Below are positions 7,823 to 16,595 of a DNA stretch of 64,000 bases, piece by piece; position 1 is the first letter of the stretch; each line of letters starts with the position of its first letter. The position numbers and the translations under genes are program-made. The DNA comes from Nocardia acididurans (GTDB taxonomy: Bacteria; Actinomycetota; Actinomycetes; Mycobacteriales; Mycobacteriaceae), in assembly GCF_016741815.1 (NCBI RefSeq), contig NZ_JAERRJ010000009.1:186001-250000 (forward strand), given 5' to 3'. The notes under the pieces are model-generated. The model made no database searches and had not been told where the DNA came from. It saw only the letters and a list, made by a program, of their open reading frames with translations.

Positions 7823-8239
7823 CTAGGCCGGTTTCATCGTCGCCATGGCTCGCTCCGTCTCCCAGAACGCCCGCAGCGCAAGGATTTTGCCGTCCTCGGC
7901 CACCCGGTAGGTGAACACGCCCTCGGCGTCGATGATCTGGCCGCCCATGGTGGTGCGAATGCGGCCGGTGAAGGCCACCTCACCACCGCAGGCGAAGGAG
8001 TCGTCGAAGAGGAACTCGATGGACTCGGTGGGGGCGATCGCCTTGTCCCAGAACGCCGCAATAGCTTCCGGGCCGCGATGGCCCTTGCCCTCGGGGTCGA
8101 AGAAGGACGGGCCCACCGGGTCCTCGACGATGCCGTCGGCGGCGAACAGCGCGACCCAGGCGGCCTTGTCCTTGGCACGCACCGCGGCCTGCGAGGCGAA
8201 CCCGGCGACCCGCGCCGGATGCTCGGTGGTCGTCGTCAT
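7823..8239 (-). CDS. SnoaL/NTF2-like protein, possible ketosteroid isomerase-type fold
   Basis: The 138-residue cone-fold protein contains the family pattern AWVALFAADGIVEDPVGP, then EAIAAFWDKAI and a GxxxDAEGVFTYRVAEDGKI strand region. Steroid delta-isomerases share this fold and an early aspartate; the DPVG stretch is compatible with this. The ATG at 8239 overlaps the ltp3 stop by 4 nt (ATGA), so it is translated as the last gene of the OB-fold-ltp4-ltp3 operon. A role on a steroid acyl-CoA is likely from context, but the exact reaction is not proven. Confidence 0.75.
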   Translation of the reverse strand: MTTTTEHPARVAGFASQAAVRAKDKAAWVALFAADGIVEDPVGPSFFDPEGKGHRGPEAIAAFWDKAIAPTESIEFLFDDSFACGGEVAFTGRIRTTMGGQIIDAEGVFTYRVAEDGKILALRAFWETERAMATMKPA

Positions 8240-9462
8240 GACGGCTGCTCGCTTCCCACGACCCACATCGAAAAGTACTGTGAGCCACCACCGTACGCAT
8301 GTCCGAACGCCTTGCGGGCGTTTTCGACCTGGTAGTCGCCGGCCCGGCCCATGACCTGCTTGGCGGCCTCGGCGAAACGGATCATGCCGGACGCGCCGAT
8401 CGGGTTGGACGAGAGCACGCCACCCGACGGATTCACGGGAAGCTTTCCGCCGATGGCGGTTTCGCCCGCATCGGTGAGCTTCCAGCCCTCGCCCTCCGGC
8501 ATGAAGCCGAGGTTCTCCAGCCACATCGGCTCGAACCAGGAGAAGGGGACGTAGATCTCGGCCGCGTCGATCTCCTCCAGCGGATTGGTGATCCCGGCCT
8601 GCTTCCACAGCGCGGCGGCCGCGGCCTGCCCGGCCTTCGGGTTCACCTGATCGCGCCCGGCGTAGGCGAGCGGTTCGGTGCGCATGGCGGTGCCGTGAAT
8701 CCACGCCACCTTCTTGCCCTGCGCCTCAACGGCTTTCGCCGAGGCTTCGTCGCCGATCACGATGGCGCACGCGCCGTCCGAGGACGGGCAGGTCTCGTCG
8801 AACCGGATGGGATCCCACAGCATCTGCGAGGCCATCACCGACTCCATGGTGATATCGGGCTGCTGCAGATGGGCGAACGGGTTCTTCGCGCCGTTACGGC
8901 GATCCTTCACCGCCACCATGGCGCCGATGTGCAGCGGCGCGTTGGCGCGGCGGATGTAGGCGCGCACGTGCGGGGCGAAGTAGCCGCCCGCGCCCGCGCC
9001 GACCGGCATGGTGAAGGGCACCGGATTCGACAGCGCCCACATGGCATTGGATTCCGACTGCTTCTCCCAGGCGATGGCAAGCACCTTGCCGTGCACGCCG
9101 CCCTGCACCATGTTCGCGGCCACCACGCCGGTGGAGCCGCCGACCGAGCCCGCGGTGTGCACGCGCAGCAGCGGCTTACCCGTCGCGCCCAGGGCGTCGG
9201 CGAGGAAGAGCTCCGGCATCATGGAGCCCTCGAAGAAGTCGGGGGCCTTGCCGACCACCACCGCGTCGATCTCGGCCATGGTCAGACCGGAATCGGCGAG
9301 GGCGCGGTCGATGGCCTCCCGGACCATGCCCGCCATGGACACGTCCGACCGCTTGGTCACATGATGAGTTTGTCCGGTGCCGAGCACCGCGGCGGGGAGT
9401 GTCAGCCCACCCGTCGCCCGACCGCCACCCCCCACCGAATCGCTGCGCGATGCTGTGCTCAT
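8236..9462 (-). CDS. ltp3: Thiolase-like lipid transfer protein Ltp3
   Basis: SCP-x-type thiolase-like protein of 408 residues, close by eye to M. tuberculosis Ltp3 (Rv3523): AAVLGTGQT, VVVGKAPDFFEG, LRVHTAGSVGGSTG, AWEKQSESNAMWALS, DETCPSSDGACAIVIG, and HAYGGGSQYFSMWVVG at the end. In this family the usual active-site cysteine region is altered, and several Ltp proteins act as aldolases or retro-aldolases on steroid CoA thioesters together with an OB-fold partner. It overlaps ltp4 by ATGA and the SnoaL gene by 4 nt. It has a slightly longer Gly-rich N-terminus than the M. tuberculosis protein. Confidence 0.92.
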   Translation of the reverse strand: MSTASRSDSVGGGGRATGGLTLPAAVLGTGQTHHVTKRSDVSMAGMVREAIDRALADSGLTMAEIDAVVVGKAPDFFEGSMMPELFLADALGATGKPLLRVHTAGSVGGSTGVVAANMVQGGVHGKVLAIAWEKQSESNAMWALSNPVPFTMPVGAGAGGYFAPHVRAYIRRANAPLHIGAMVAVKDRRNGAKNPFAHLQQPDITMESVMASQMLWDPIRFDETCPSSDGACAIVIGDEASAKAVEAQGKKVAWIHGTAMRTEPLAYAGRDQVNPKAGQAAAAALWKQAGITNPLEEIDAAEIYVPFSWFEPMWLENLGFMPEGEGWKLTDAGETAIGGKLPVNPSGGVLSSNPIGASGMIRFAEAAKQVMGRAGDYQVENARKAFGHAYGGGSQYFSMWVVGSEQPS

Positions 9463-10535
9463 TTTGCCTCCAGAGTGGCGACGAGGTTCTGCTGCAAGGC
9501 GGGACCGGAACTGGCGTGTGCCAGTGCACGATTCGCATTGCCGTTGAAGATTTCCCGGGCGGCGAAGCCGATGCGCTCCAGGCCCGCGGCGAACATCGGA
9601 TTACCGGACAGCGCGCCGCCGGACGGATTGATCCGGGTGGAGCCGTTCAGGCCGAGCGCCTCCTTGAGGATGACCTCCTCGTGGCTGTACTGCGCGTGCA
9701 GCTCGGCCACGTCGAAATCGGTTGCGCCACCGTTGATCGCGGCCTTGGCGGCACGCGCGGTGGAGTCCGAGACGGTCAGGTCGCGAGCGCCCAGCACCGG
9801 GGTGTCGATGTAGTGCGCCATACCGGTCAGCCAGGCCGGGCGATCGGTCAGCTCGCGGGCGCGGTCGCCCACGGCCAGCACGATGGCCGCCGCGCCGTCG
9901 GTGATCGGCGCGATGTCGTGGGCCCGGAACGGATTCGCCACATAGTCCGCGGCCAGCAGCTTGTCGACATCGGTCTCGGTGCGCGCGGTGGCGGAGGCTC
10001 CGATGCGGGCGGCGTCGGCCGCACTGCGCGCGGCGATCTCGGCCATGTCGCGCTCGGTCCAGCGGCCCGCGTCCAGGCCCGCGCGGGCCTGCAACCCGGC
10101 CATGGAGACGGCGTCCGGCCACAGCGGCGCGACCAGGTACGGATCGGTCTGCAGGGTCAGCACCTGCCGCAGGGTGCCCGCCGACGGCTTCCCGAAGCCG
10201 TACACCAGGGCCGTCTGCGCCTGTCCGGAGCGCAGTTTCACCCACGCCTCGTACAGTGCCCACGCCGCGTCCATCTCCACGTGCGACTCGTTGATCGGCG
10301 GCACCGCGCCGATGGAGTCGATCGCGGAGATGAACGAGAAGGCGCGCCCGGCAAGGTAATCCGAGGAACCCGAGCACCAGAAGTCGATATCGGACTTGGT
10401 GATGCCGAGCTTCTCGTACAGCTCGGTGAAGCACGGCGCGAGCATCTCCACGCCATTGGTGGTGCCGAAGGTCTCCGGCACGTGCGGTGCGTGGGCGAAA
10501 CCCACCACCGCGATATCGGTTGCGTTGTAGGTCAA
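9459..10535 (-). CDS. ltp4: Thiolase-like lipid transfer protein Ltp4
   Basis: 358-residue member of the SCP-x thiolase-like family, in the same order as M. tuberculosis Rv3522 (between the OB-fold protein and Ltp3). Recognisable segments are VVGFAHAPH, IDFWCSGSSDYLAG, PINESHVEMDAAWAL, ITDGAAAIVLA, and a C-terminal SGGALSGNPMFAAGLERIGFAA with HASSGPALQQN. It probably forms a complex with the OB-fold protein upstream and Ltp3 downstream in sterol side-chain or ring metabolism. The precise substrate is unsettled. Confidence 0.9.
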   Translation of the reverse strand: MTYNATDIAVVGFAHAPHVPETFGTTNGVEMLAPCFTELYEKLGITKSDIDFWCSGSSDYLAGRAFSFISAIDSIGAVPPINESHVEMDAAWALYEAWVKLRSGQAQTALVYGFGKPSAGTLRQVLTLQTDPYLVAPLWPDAVSMAGLQARAGLDAGRWTERDMAEIAARSAADAARIGASATARTETDVDKLLAADYVANPFRAHDIAPITDGAAAIVLAVGDRARELTDRPAWLTGMAHYIDTPVLGARDLTVSDSTARAAKAAINGGATDFDVAELHAQYSHEEVILKEALGLNGSTRINPSGGALSGNPMFAAGLERIGFAAREIFNGNANRALAHASSGPALQQNLVATLEAK

Positions 10536-10547
10536 CGTGATCAGCCC

Positions 10548-11513
10548 TTAGAGGTGGTGCGCGAAGGAGTCGAACTCGGCATCGGGTTCGCCGGTGGGGC
10601 GGAAGTGGTCGATATTGCCGATGGACAGGCCCCACTCCTCGCGCGGCTTCCAGACGGCCTCGACGCGCAGACCCATGCGGACCTCGCTGGCATCCAGGCC
10701 CAGCACCAGGTGCAGGAACGGAATGTCCGCGCCGTCGAGCAGGATGTAGGCCGCCACGTACGGGGGCTTGATGCGCTGGCCCATGAACGGCACGTTCACG
10801 ATGCAGAAGGTGGTGACGATGCCCTTGTCGGACACCTCGACGTAGTCGTCGGTCGGCTCGCCGGTGCGCGGGTCCGCGCCGCGCGGCGGGAAGTACACCT
10901 TGCCGTCCATCTTGGCGCGCGCGCCCAGCAGGCGGCCCTCCATGATGGCCTTCAGGAATTCGCCTTCCTGCGGCGCGGCGGTGTGCTTGAAGGACAGGTC
11001 GACGGGCGTGATGAGCCCGGTCACCGCATCGCCGCCGTCGCCGGAATAGGTTGGGGCCTGCGAGGTTTCGCCCGGTTCGAAGCATGCGATGTCGTGGATG
11101 TCGCCGGTGCGCTCGGCCGCCCAGCGGGCGCGCACCCGCAGGCCGGTCGAGATTTCGTCCGGTGCGGCCACGTCCACCGCGTGCAGGATCGAGGTGTCGG
11201 CCCCGTCCAGTTTGATCAGCGCGTAGGCGAACGGCCGGTCGAAGGGCTGGCCCGGCAGCGGCTCGGCCACCCAGGACCAGGTCTGCACGGTGCCCACGTC
11301 GGCGACGTCGACGAAATCCGTCAGCGCCTCCGAGGTTTTCGGGTCGTATTCGGCCGGCGGCACGATGACCCGCCCGTCCGAGCCTCGCACGCCGACGACC
11401 TTGCCGGAACGCAGTCCGGTGAGGAACCGTCCGATGGTCGGTCCGGTGGAGCGGGTGTAGTCGAATTGCATCCGCAGCGGTGCGGACAGTATCTCGGTGT
11501 TCCCCAGAGTCAC
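10548..11513 (-). CDS. Duplicated Zn-ribbon/OB-fold (DUF35-type) protein, Rv3521-like
   Basis: 321-residue protein made of two similar DUF35/OB-fold halves. Each carries an SGKVxxPPxxxDPxTxE-type loop followed by a V(E/D)V-xx-GxVTTFC/VQTWSW strand region and an (F)L-DGADIPFLH-type element. The cysteines of the usual zinc ribbon are lacking or degenerate. Such proteins bind thiolase-like partners and support acyl-CoA binding. The start is taken at GTG 11513: a TACTCT -10-like hexamer on the minus strand (11524-11519) ends 5 nt before it, suggesting a leaderless message, and the resulting ILSAPLRM-DYTRSTGP N-terminus fits the family. The internal ATG at 11471 is an alternative. Confidence 0.85.
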   Translation of the reverse strand: MTLGNTEILSAPLRMQFDYTRSTGPTIGRFLTGLRSGKVVGVRGSDGRVIVPPAEYDPKTSEALTDFVDVADVGTVQTWSWVAEPLPGQPFDRPFAYALIKLDGADTSILHAVDVAAPDEISTGLRVRARWAAERTGDIHDIACFEPGETSQAPTYSGDGGDAVTGLITPVDLSFKHTAAPQEGEFLKAIMEGRLLGARAKMDGKVYFPPRGADPRTGEPTDDYVEVSDKGIVTTFCIVNVPFMGQRIKPPYVAAYILLDGADIPFLHLVLGLDASEVRMGLRVEAVWKPREEWGLSIGNIDHFRPTGEPDAEFDSFAHHL

Positions 11514-11522
11514 GAGATCGAG

Positions 11523-11536
11523 TAGAACAGGTTCTA
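11523..11536. promoter_or_regulatory. KstR operator between the OB-fold/ltp operon and the F420 oxidoreductase
   Basis: TAGAACAGGTTCTA matches the KstR consensus fully and is almost palindromic. It overlaps the minus-strand -10-like TACTCT (11524-11519) of the ltp operon and lies about 100 bp upstream of the plus-strand oxidoreductase gene. Confidence 0.9.
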
Positions 11537-11638
11537 AGAACGGTCGCAAGAGTCAGCTCTACAAGGGTCATGTTCCTGCCAACCCCACAGGTGGGGGAGC
11601 ACGGGAGCGGACGCCCGGTCCCGAAGGAAGGACGCCAC

Positions 11639-12697
11639 ATGCGTTTCGGTTTGCAACTCGGATATTGGGGCGCGCAACCGCCCGCCAACGCGCCGGAGTT
11701 GATCAAGGCCGCCGAGGAGGCCGGATTCGACGCGGTGTTCACCGCCGAGTCCTGGGGATCGGACGCCTTCACGCCCCTGGCCTGGTGGGGTTCGGACACC
11801 ACGCGGCTGCGGCTCGGCACCTCGGTGGTGCAGCTGTCGGCGCGCACGCCCACGGCCACCGCCATGGCGGCCCTGAGCCTCGATCACCTCAGTGGCGGCA
11901 GAGCGATTCTGGGACTCGGCGTTTCGGGCCCGCAGGTGGTGGAGGGCTGGTACGGCCAGCCGTTCGCCAAGCCGCTCGCCCGGACCCGCGAATACGTCGA
12001 CATCGTGCGGCAGGTGCTGGCTCGCGAGGGCAAGGTGACCAGTGCCGGGCCGCACTATCCGCTGCCGTTCAACGGTGCGGGCGCGAGTGGCCTGGGCAAG
12101 CCGCTCAAGTCGATCACGCATCCGCTGCGTGCGGATCTGCCGATCTGGCTGGGCGCCGAGGGCCCGAAGAACGTGGCCCTCACCGCCGAGATCGCCGACG
12201 GCTGGCTGGCCATCTACTACACGCCGCGACTGGCCGATATGTACAACGAGTGGCTCGACGAGGGCTTCGCGCGCCCGGGCGCCCGGCGTTCGCGGGAGGA
12301 CTTCGAAATCGCGGCTACCGCACAGGTTGTCATCACCGAGGATCCGGAGGCGGCGCTGGCCTACCTGCGGCCGGTGATGGCGCTCTACATCGGCGGCATG
12401 GGCGCGGAGGATATGAACTTCCACGCGCAGGTGTACCGCCGCATGGGCTACGGCGAGCAGGTCGACGAGATCACCCGGCTGTTCCGCTCGGATCGCAAAG
12501 AGGATGCGGCCAAGGCGGTTCCGGACGAGCTCATCCACGACACCATGATCATCGGCAACGAGGCGCACGTGCGCGAGCAGCTGAAGGTGTGGGAGTCCGC
12601 GGGCGTCACCATGCTGCTGGTGGGCGTGCGCGATCTCGATCAGATGGCCAAGCTGCGGCCGATCATCGAGGCCGAGAACGCCGCGAACCAGCGGTAG
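11639..12697 (+). CDS. LLM-class F420-dependent oxidoreductase, Rv3520c-like
   Basis: 352-residue luciferase-like TIM-barrel protein: MRFGLQLGYWGAQPP at the start, FDAVFTAESWGSDAFTPLAWWG, LRLGTSVVQLSARTPTATAM, the cofactor-loop region GLGVSGPQVVEGWYG, and PIWLGAEGPKNVALTAEIADGWL. This set is typical of F420-dependent rather than FMN-dependent members. In M. tuberculosis the homologue Rv3520c is likewise next to Rv3521-ltp4-ltp3 in divergent orientation. It is therefore a likely redox enzyme of KstR-controlled sterol catabolism, reaction unknown. A GAAGGA site precedes ATG 11639. Confidence 0.88.
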   Translation: MRFGLQLGYWGAQPPANAPELIKAAEEAGFDAVFTAESWGSDAFTPLAWWGSDTTRLRLGTSVVQLSARTPTATAMAALSLDHLSGGRAILGLGVSGPQVVEGWYGQPFAKPLARTREYVDIVRQVLAREGKVTSAGPHYPLPFNGAGASGLGKPLKSITHPLRADLPIWLGAEGPKNVALTAEIADGWLAIYYTPRLADMYNEWLDEGFARPGARRSREDFEIAATAQVVITEDPEAALAYLRPVMALYIGGMGAEDMNFHAQVYRRMGYGEQVDEITRLFRSDRKEDAAKAVPDELIHDTMIIGNEAHVREQLKVWESAGVTMLLVGVRDLDQMAKLRPIIEAENAANQR

Positions 12698-12715
12698 AAC
12701 CTGTTTCGAATTCTG

Positions 12716-12745
12716 AACCCGCCCGGAATGGTCCGGGCGGGTTTT
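12716..12745 (+). terminator. Rho-independent terminator of the F420 oxidoreductase gene
   Basis: A perfect 10-bp stem (12718-12727 and 12732-12741) with a 4-nt loop, ending in TTTT, lies 20 nt after the stop. Confidence 0.9.
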
Positions 12746-12831
12746 CCGCCGTGGTATTCCCTTTCGGCATACTTGGCCGTAATCTGTGGCGGGGGACACA
12801 TCCGGTCGATCGACCAAGAAAAATCTGTGGC

Positions 12832-12860
12832 TTGTCACACACAAGAACACGTTCTATTTT
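12832..12860 (+). promoter_or_regulatory. fadD19 promoter with embedded KstR operator
   Basis: TTGTCA (12832-12837), 17-bp spacer, TATTTT (12855-12860). The KstR-like box AAGAACACGTTCTA (12843-12856; 13 of 14 defining positions, the first T being A) covers the spacer and touches the -10. Transcription should begin at about the GTG start 6 nt beyond the -10, giving a leaderless mRNA. Confidence 0.8.
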
Positions 12861-12866
12861 ACCTGT

Positions 12867-14492
12867 GTGAGCTACAACATTGCGGACCTTGTCGAACACA
12901 CCATCGACCTCATGCCGGAACGCGTCGCGCTCGCCGATGACACCCGTTCGGTGACCTACGCCCAGCTGGAGGACCGGGCCAACCGGCTCGCCCACTACCT
13001 GCAGGAACAGGGCGTGAAGCCGGGTGACAAGGTTGGCGTGTACTCGCGCAACACGATCGAGGCCGTCGAGGCGCTCGTCGCGATTTTCAAAGCGCGCGCG
13101 GTCATGATCAACGTGAACTACCGGTACGTCGAGAACGAGTTGCAATACATCTTCAGCAACTCCGACATGGTGGCTCTCATTCACGAGCGCCGCTACGCCG
13201 ACAAGGTGGCCAATACGCTGCCGAACGTCCCCGGCGTGAAAACCGTCATCGCCGTCGAGGACGGCACCGATCTGCCGCTGGGTGAGGGCACCGTCGAATA
13301 CGAGGCGGCCATCGCCTCCCAGCACGGCGAGCGCGACTTCGAGGAGCGCTCCTCCGACGACATCATGATGATCTACACCGGTGGCACCACCGGCCTGCCC
13401 AAGGGCGTCATGTGGCGGCAGGAGGACTGGTGGCGCGTGCTCGGCGGCGGCATCAACTTCTACACCGGCGAATTCATCCAGGACGAGTGGGAGCAGGCCA
13501 AGGGCGGCGCGAGCGGCAACTCGCCGATGGTGCGCTACCCCATCCCGCCGCTGATCCACGGCGGCTCGTTCACCGCCACGCTGCACAGCCTGTTCGACGG
13601 CGGCAAGGCCGTCATGCTGCCGGAGTTCTCCGGGCACAACGTCTGGCAGGCCATCGACCGGCACGGCGTGAACATGATCTTTATTACCGGTGACGCCATG
13701 GCCCAGCCCATGCTCGCCGCGCTGGCCGAAGGCAACCCGGAAACCGGTGCGCCGTACCAGCATTCGAGCCTGTGGGTGCTGGCCTCCAGTGCCGCGCTGT
13801 TCTCGCCCACGCTCAAGGACCAGTTCATCGAGAAGTTCCCGAACGCGCTCATCACCGACTCCATCGGCTCCTCGGAGACCGGGTTCGGCGGTCTGTCGGT
13901 GGCCACCAAGGGCACCACGCACACCGGCGGCCCGCGCGTGAAGATCGACGGGTCCACCCAGGTCATCGATGACGAGGGCAATCCGGTCGAGCCGGGATCC
14001 GGCAAGGTCGGCCTGCTCGCGCGCAGCGGCAACATTCCGGTCGGGTACTACAACGACCCGGTCAAGACCGCGGAAACCTTCAAGACCTTCAACGGGATTC
14101 GCTACTCCATCCCCGGCGACTTCGCCCGCGTGGAGGAGGACGGGACCGTCACCATGCTGGGCCGCGGCTCGGTGTCCATCAACTCCGGTGGCGAAAAGAT
14201 CTACCCCGAAGAGGTCGAGGGCGCGCTCAAGGCGCATCCCGAGGTGTTCGACGCGCTCGTGGTCGGCGTGCCGGACGAGCGCTGGGGCCAGCGGGTCTGC
14301 GCGGTCGTGCAGTGCCGCGGCGAGGTGCGGCCGACGCTCGAGGAACTGCGTCCCGTGCTGAGCCAGGAGATCTCCTCCTACAAGATGCCGCGCAGCCTGT
14401 GGTTCGTGGACGAGATCAAGCGCAGCCCGGCCGGCAAGCCCGACTACAAGTGGGCCAAGGCGCAGACCGAGGCGCGCGACGCCGACGAGTGA
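12867..14492 (+). CDS. fadD19: FadD19-type steroid side-chain fatty acyl-CoA synthetase
   Basis: 541-residue adenylate-forming enzyme. It carries the P-loop YTGGTTGLPKG, the A5-type segment DSIGSSETGFGG, the A8 hinge region with GRGSVSINSGGEKIYPEEVE and the terminal catalytic lysine region SPAGKPDYKW. It resembles M. tuberculosis FadD19 to the very end (AGKPDY-WAK-QTEAR), an enzyme that activates C26 (C27) 3-oxo-cholestenoic acid to its CoA thioester. GTG 12867 is chosen over longer in-frame starts because the promoter and KstR box lie inside any longer version and the resulting start S-Y-NIADLVEHTID fits the family. Confidence 0.9.
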   Translation: MSYNIADLVEHTIDLMPERVALADDTRSVTYAQLEDRANRLAHYLQEQGVKPGDKVGVYSRNTIEAVEALVAIFKARAVMINVNYRYVENELQYIFSNSDMVALIHERRYADKVANTLPNVPGVKTVIAVEDGTDLPLGEGTVEYEAAIASQHGERDFEERSSDDIMMIYTGGTTGLPKGVMWRQEDWWRVLGGGINFYTGEFIQDEWEQAKGGASGNSPMVRYPIPPLIHGGSFTATLHSLFDGGKAVMLPEFSGHNVWQAIDRHGVNMIFITGDAMAQPMLAALAEGNPETGAPYQHSSLWVLASSAALFSPTLKDQFIEKFPNALITDSIGSSETGFGGLSVATKGTTHTGGPRVKIDGSTQVIDDEGNPVEPGSGKVGLLARSGNIPVGYYNDPVKTAETFKTFNGIRYSIPGDFARVEEDGTVTMLGRGSVSINSGGEKIYPEEVEGALKAHPEVFDALVVGVPDERWGQRVCAVVQCRGEVRPTLEELRPVLSQEISSYKMPRSLWFVDEIKRSPAGKPDYKWAKAQTEARDADE

Positions 14493-14508
14493 GGCCGATG
14501 TGAAAGTT

Positions 14509-14545
14509 GTGCCCGCCTGTTGCGAAACAGGCGGGCACCCATCGT
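14509..14545 (+). terminator. Hairpin terminator of fadD19
   Basis: A perfect 13-bp stem (14509-14521 and 14526-14538) with a 4-nt loop, followed shortly by TTTT. Confidence 0.85.
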
Positions 14546-14593
14546 TTTCGGGTGGTGTTTCTTGTCGGTCGGCTGTGCAAGAGTGGTCGGCAT

Positions 14594-14662
14594 GAGCGAG
14601 CGCAGCGAGCGAATCACGAACACAGCGCGCGTCGCGCATGCCGGCGCCGAGCGCAGCGAGGT
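14594..14662. repeat. Two copies of a GAGCGCAGCGAG extragenic repeat
   Basis: GAGCGAGCGCAGCGAGCG (14594-14611) and GAGCGCAGCGAG (14649-14660) lie in the leader of the sigma factor gene, each close to a TCGGCATGAGC string. This self-complementary motif recurs in Nocardia and Mycobacterium intergenic DNA as a REP-like element. The second copy is 8 nt from the sigma factor ATG, so it may influence translation. Confidence 0.6.
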
Positions 14663-14668
14663 GTCGGC

Positions 14669-15670
14669 ATGAGCGACACGGCAGGCCGGTCCACCACCAT
14701 TACGGACGACGTATTGCGCTCCTTCGAGGGGCACCGGCGCGAGCTGTGCGCTTACGCCTACCGCATGCTCGGCTCCTCCTTCGAGGCCGAGGACGCGGTA
14801 CAGGAAACCTTCACCCGGGCCTGGAAGTCCTACGACTCGTTCGAGGGCCGCTCCAGCGTCCGTTCCTGGCTCTACAAGATCACCACCAATGTCTGTCTGG
14901 ACATGCTGGACGGTCCGCAGCGCCGGGCCAGACCGATGGACCTCAACGGTCCCTCCACACCCGACTCCCCGCTCCCCATGCCCGAGCCGGATTACGTCTG
15001 GGTTGAACCCATCCCGAACGGCCTCGCCTTCGGCGCGGACCCGGCCGAGGCCGCCAGCACCAAAGACACTCTGCGCCTTGCCTTCGTCGCCGCCGTGCAG
15101 CATCTGCCGGCCACCCAGCGCGCCATACTCATCATGCGCGAGGTGCTGCGCTTCTCGGCCAGCGAAACCGCCGACATGCTCAATGTCTCCCCGGCCTCGG
15201 TGAACAGCGCCCTGCAGCGCGCCCGCGCCACCATGTCCAAGGTGCAGGACGTCTCCACGATCTCCGACGTCTACGACGAGGCAGACGAGCAGCAGCGCAA
15301 ACTGGTCGACGATTTCGTCAAGGCCTTCGAGTCCTACGACATGAACGCCCTCACCGCCCTGCTGAAAGCCGATGTGGCACTGTCCATGCCGCCGATCCCG
15401 CTCTGGGTGTCCGGCCCGGCGAACGTGGCCGCCTTCATGCTCGGCCACGGTCACGCCTGCCGCAATTCCCGTATGGTTCCGGTCGGCGTCAACGGCATGG
15501 CCGGCTTCGCCCACTACAAGCCGCACCCCGAAGAGCCGGGTCTGTGGACCCCCTGGTCCATCACTGTGCTGGAATTGGATGGCGACAAGGTCTCCGGCCT
15601 CAACTTCTTCCTCGACACCGAAAAGCTTTTCCCGCTCTTCGGTTTGGCGATGGAATACCGGGAAAACTAA
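14669..15670 (+). CDS. ECF sigma factor with C-terminal SnoaL-like domain (SigG-like)
   Basis: 333 residues. Region 2 spans about residues 20-95 (ELCAYAYRMLGSSFEAEDAVQETFTRAWKSYDSF). Region 4 spans about 130-195 (LPATQRAILIMREVLRFSASETADMLNVS-ASVNSALQRAR). A C-terminal SnoaL/NTF2 domain covers about 210-330. This architecture is shared with actinobacterial SigG/SigJ-type factors, which lack a classic anti-sigma gene and are probably regulated by the appended domain. No anti-sigma gene is adjacent here. The regulon and inducer are unknown. An alternative upstream ATG exists, but ATG 14669 fits the family start. Confidence 0.85.
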   Translation: MSDTAGRSTTITDDVLRSFEGHRRELCAYAYRMLGSSFEAEDAVQETFTRAWKSYDSFEGRSSVRSWLYKITTNVCLDMLDGPQRRARPMDLNGPSTPDSPLPMPEPDYVWVEPIPNGLAFGADPAEAASTKDTLRLAFVAAVQHLPATQRAILIMREVLRFSASETADMLNVSPASVNSALQRARATMSKVQDVSTISDVYDEADEQQRKLVDDFVKAFESYDMNALTALLKADVALSMPPIPLWVSGPANVAAFMLGHGHACRNSRMVPVGVNGMAGFAHYKPHPEEPGLWTPWSITVLELDGDKVSGLNFFLDTEKLFPLFGLAMEYREN

Positions 15671-15751
15671 GGCCGGGAGCCCCTACGGAGACCACGCCGC
15701 CGCGCACGGTGGAGCACCGGGGTGGTCCGGTGCAGCGCGGCGGCATGCGTG

Positions 15752-15792
15752 ACGGCCCGCCGGGAAGCAATTCCCGGCGGGCCGTTCATGTT
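15752..15792 (+). terminator. Hairpin terminator of the sigma factor gene
   Basis: A perfect 15-bp stem (15752-15766 and 15771-15785) with a 4-nt loop, followed by CATGTTT, in the 179-bp gap before the next gene. Confidence 0.8.
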
Positions 15793-15849
15793 TCACCGCA
15801 GGTGAGGTACTGTGCGGACACGGTAGGACCGCGTAGTGATGGAGGTGCG

Positions 15850-16593
15850 GTGGCCCGGACCGAATCCGATCTGGCTGAACTGCTGACACATTCGCGGAAT
15901 CTGCTGGATATCGCCCTCTCCGACATGATCGGATCGCAGCGCACCGCCGACGCGGTCACACCCCTGTGGCCGGACGAGCGGTGGGGCACCGACCTCGAGC
16001 ACATGCTCGCCAACGCCCGGCACGAGGCCATCCTGGCCATTTCCGGTCCGGTCCGGCACGAGCCGGAATACGGTGCGGGCAAGGTCCTGCTGCACGAACT
16101 GCACGACGCGGGCACCAAGGTGCGCTTGCTCCTCTCCCCGGACTACGTGCGCAGCCGCGAGCAGCGCGCCACCCCCACCCGCTTCGCCGTCAACTCGCAG
16201 ATCCGCGTCACCGACACCGACTTCTGCAACACCGTCATCATCGACCGCCGGGTGGCCGCACTGTGGGCGCACACCGCCGACCGGCAGCCGCGCGGCGTCC
16301 TGGTCACCGAACCCACCCTGCTCGGCGTGATCCACCAGTTCGCCACCAAGACCTGGTCCACCGCCCGCCGCCTGCGCGACCACCTCGACGCGGACGACGC
16401 GGCGCTGGGTGAGAACGCGCTCGCGGTCATCCGCTATCTCAACGAGGGCCTGATCGACGAGGTGGCGGCCCGCCGGCTCGCGGTCTCGGTCCGCACCTAT
16501 CGCCGCTACGTCGCCGACATCATGGACCGCCTCGGCGTCACCACCCGCTTCCAACTCGGTGCCCGAGCCCGAGAACTCGGGCTGCTCAGCTGA
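15850..16593 (+). CDS. LuxR-type HTH regulator with N-terminal phospholipase D-like/TrmB-like domain
   Basis: 247 residues. The N-terminal about 175 residues include AILAISGPVRHE, a KVRLLLSPDYV strand and VIIDRRVAALWAH, a pattern seen in regulators with a degenerate PLD/TrmB-type ligand domain. The last about 60 residues form a LuxR-family HTH (VAARRLAVSVRTYRRYVADIMDRLGVTTRFQLGARA). It probably senses a small molecule; the target is unknown. GTG 15850 is supported by GGAGG at 15841-15845. It ends only 2 bp from the convergent fadD gene. Confidence 0.7.
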   Translation: MARTESDLAELLTHSRNLLDIALSDMIGSQRTADAVTPLWPDERWGTDLEHMLANARHEAILAISGPVRHEPEYGAGKVLLHELHDAGTKVRLLLSPDYVRSREQRATPTRFAVNSQIRVTDTDFCNTVIIDRRVAALWAHTADRQPRGVLVTEPTLLGVIHQFATKTWSTARRLRDHLDADDAALGENALAVIRYLNEGLIDEVAARRLAVSVRTYRRYVADIMDRLGVTTRFQLGARARELGLLS

Positions 16594-16595
16594 TT

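Noticed and set aside
12695..12708. TAGAACCTGTTTCG, 13 of 14 KstR positions
   Set aside because: It overlaps the stop codon of the F420 oxidoreductase gene and lies before its terminator, about 160 bp from fadD19, which has a better-placed box. Probably chance, though a weak secondary site cannot be excluded.
14507..14668. Upstream in-frame extension of the sigma factor
   Set aside because: It would code through the fadD19 terminator and the REP-like copies; the family N-terminus begins at ATG 14669.
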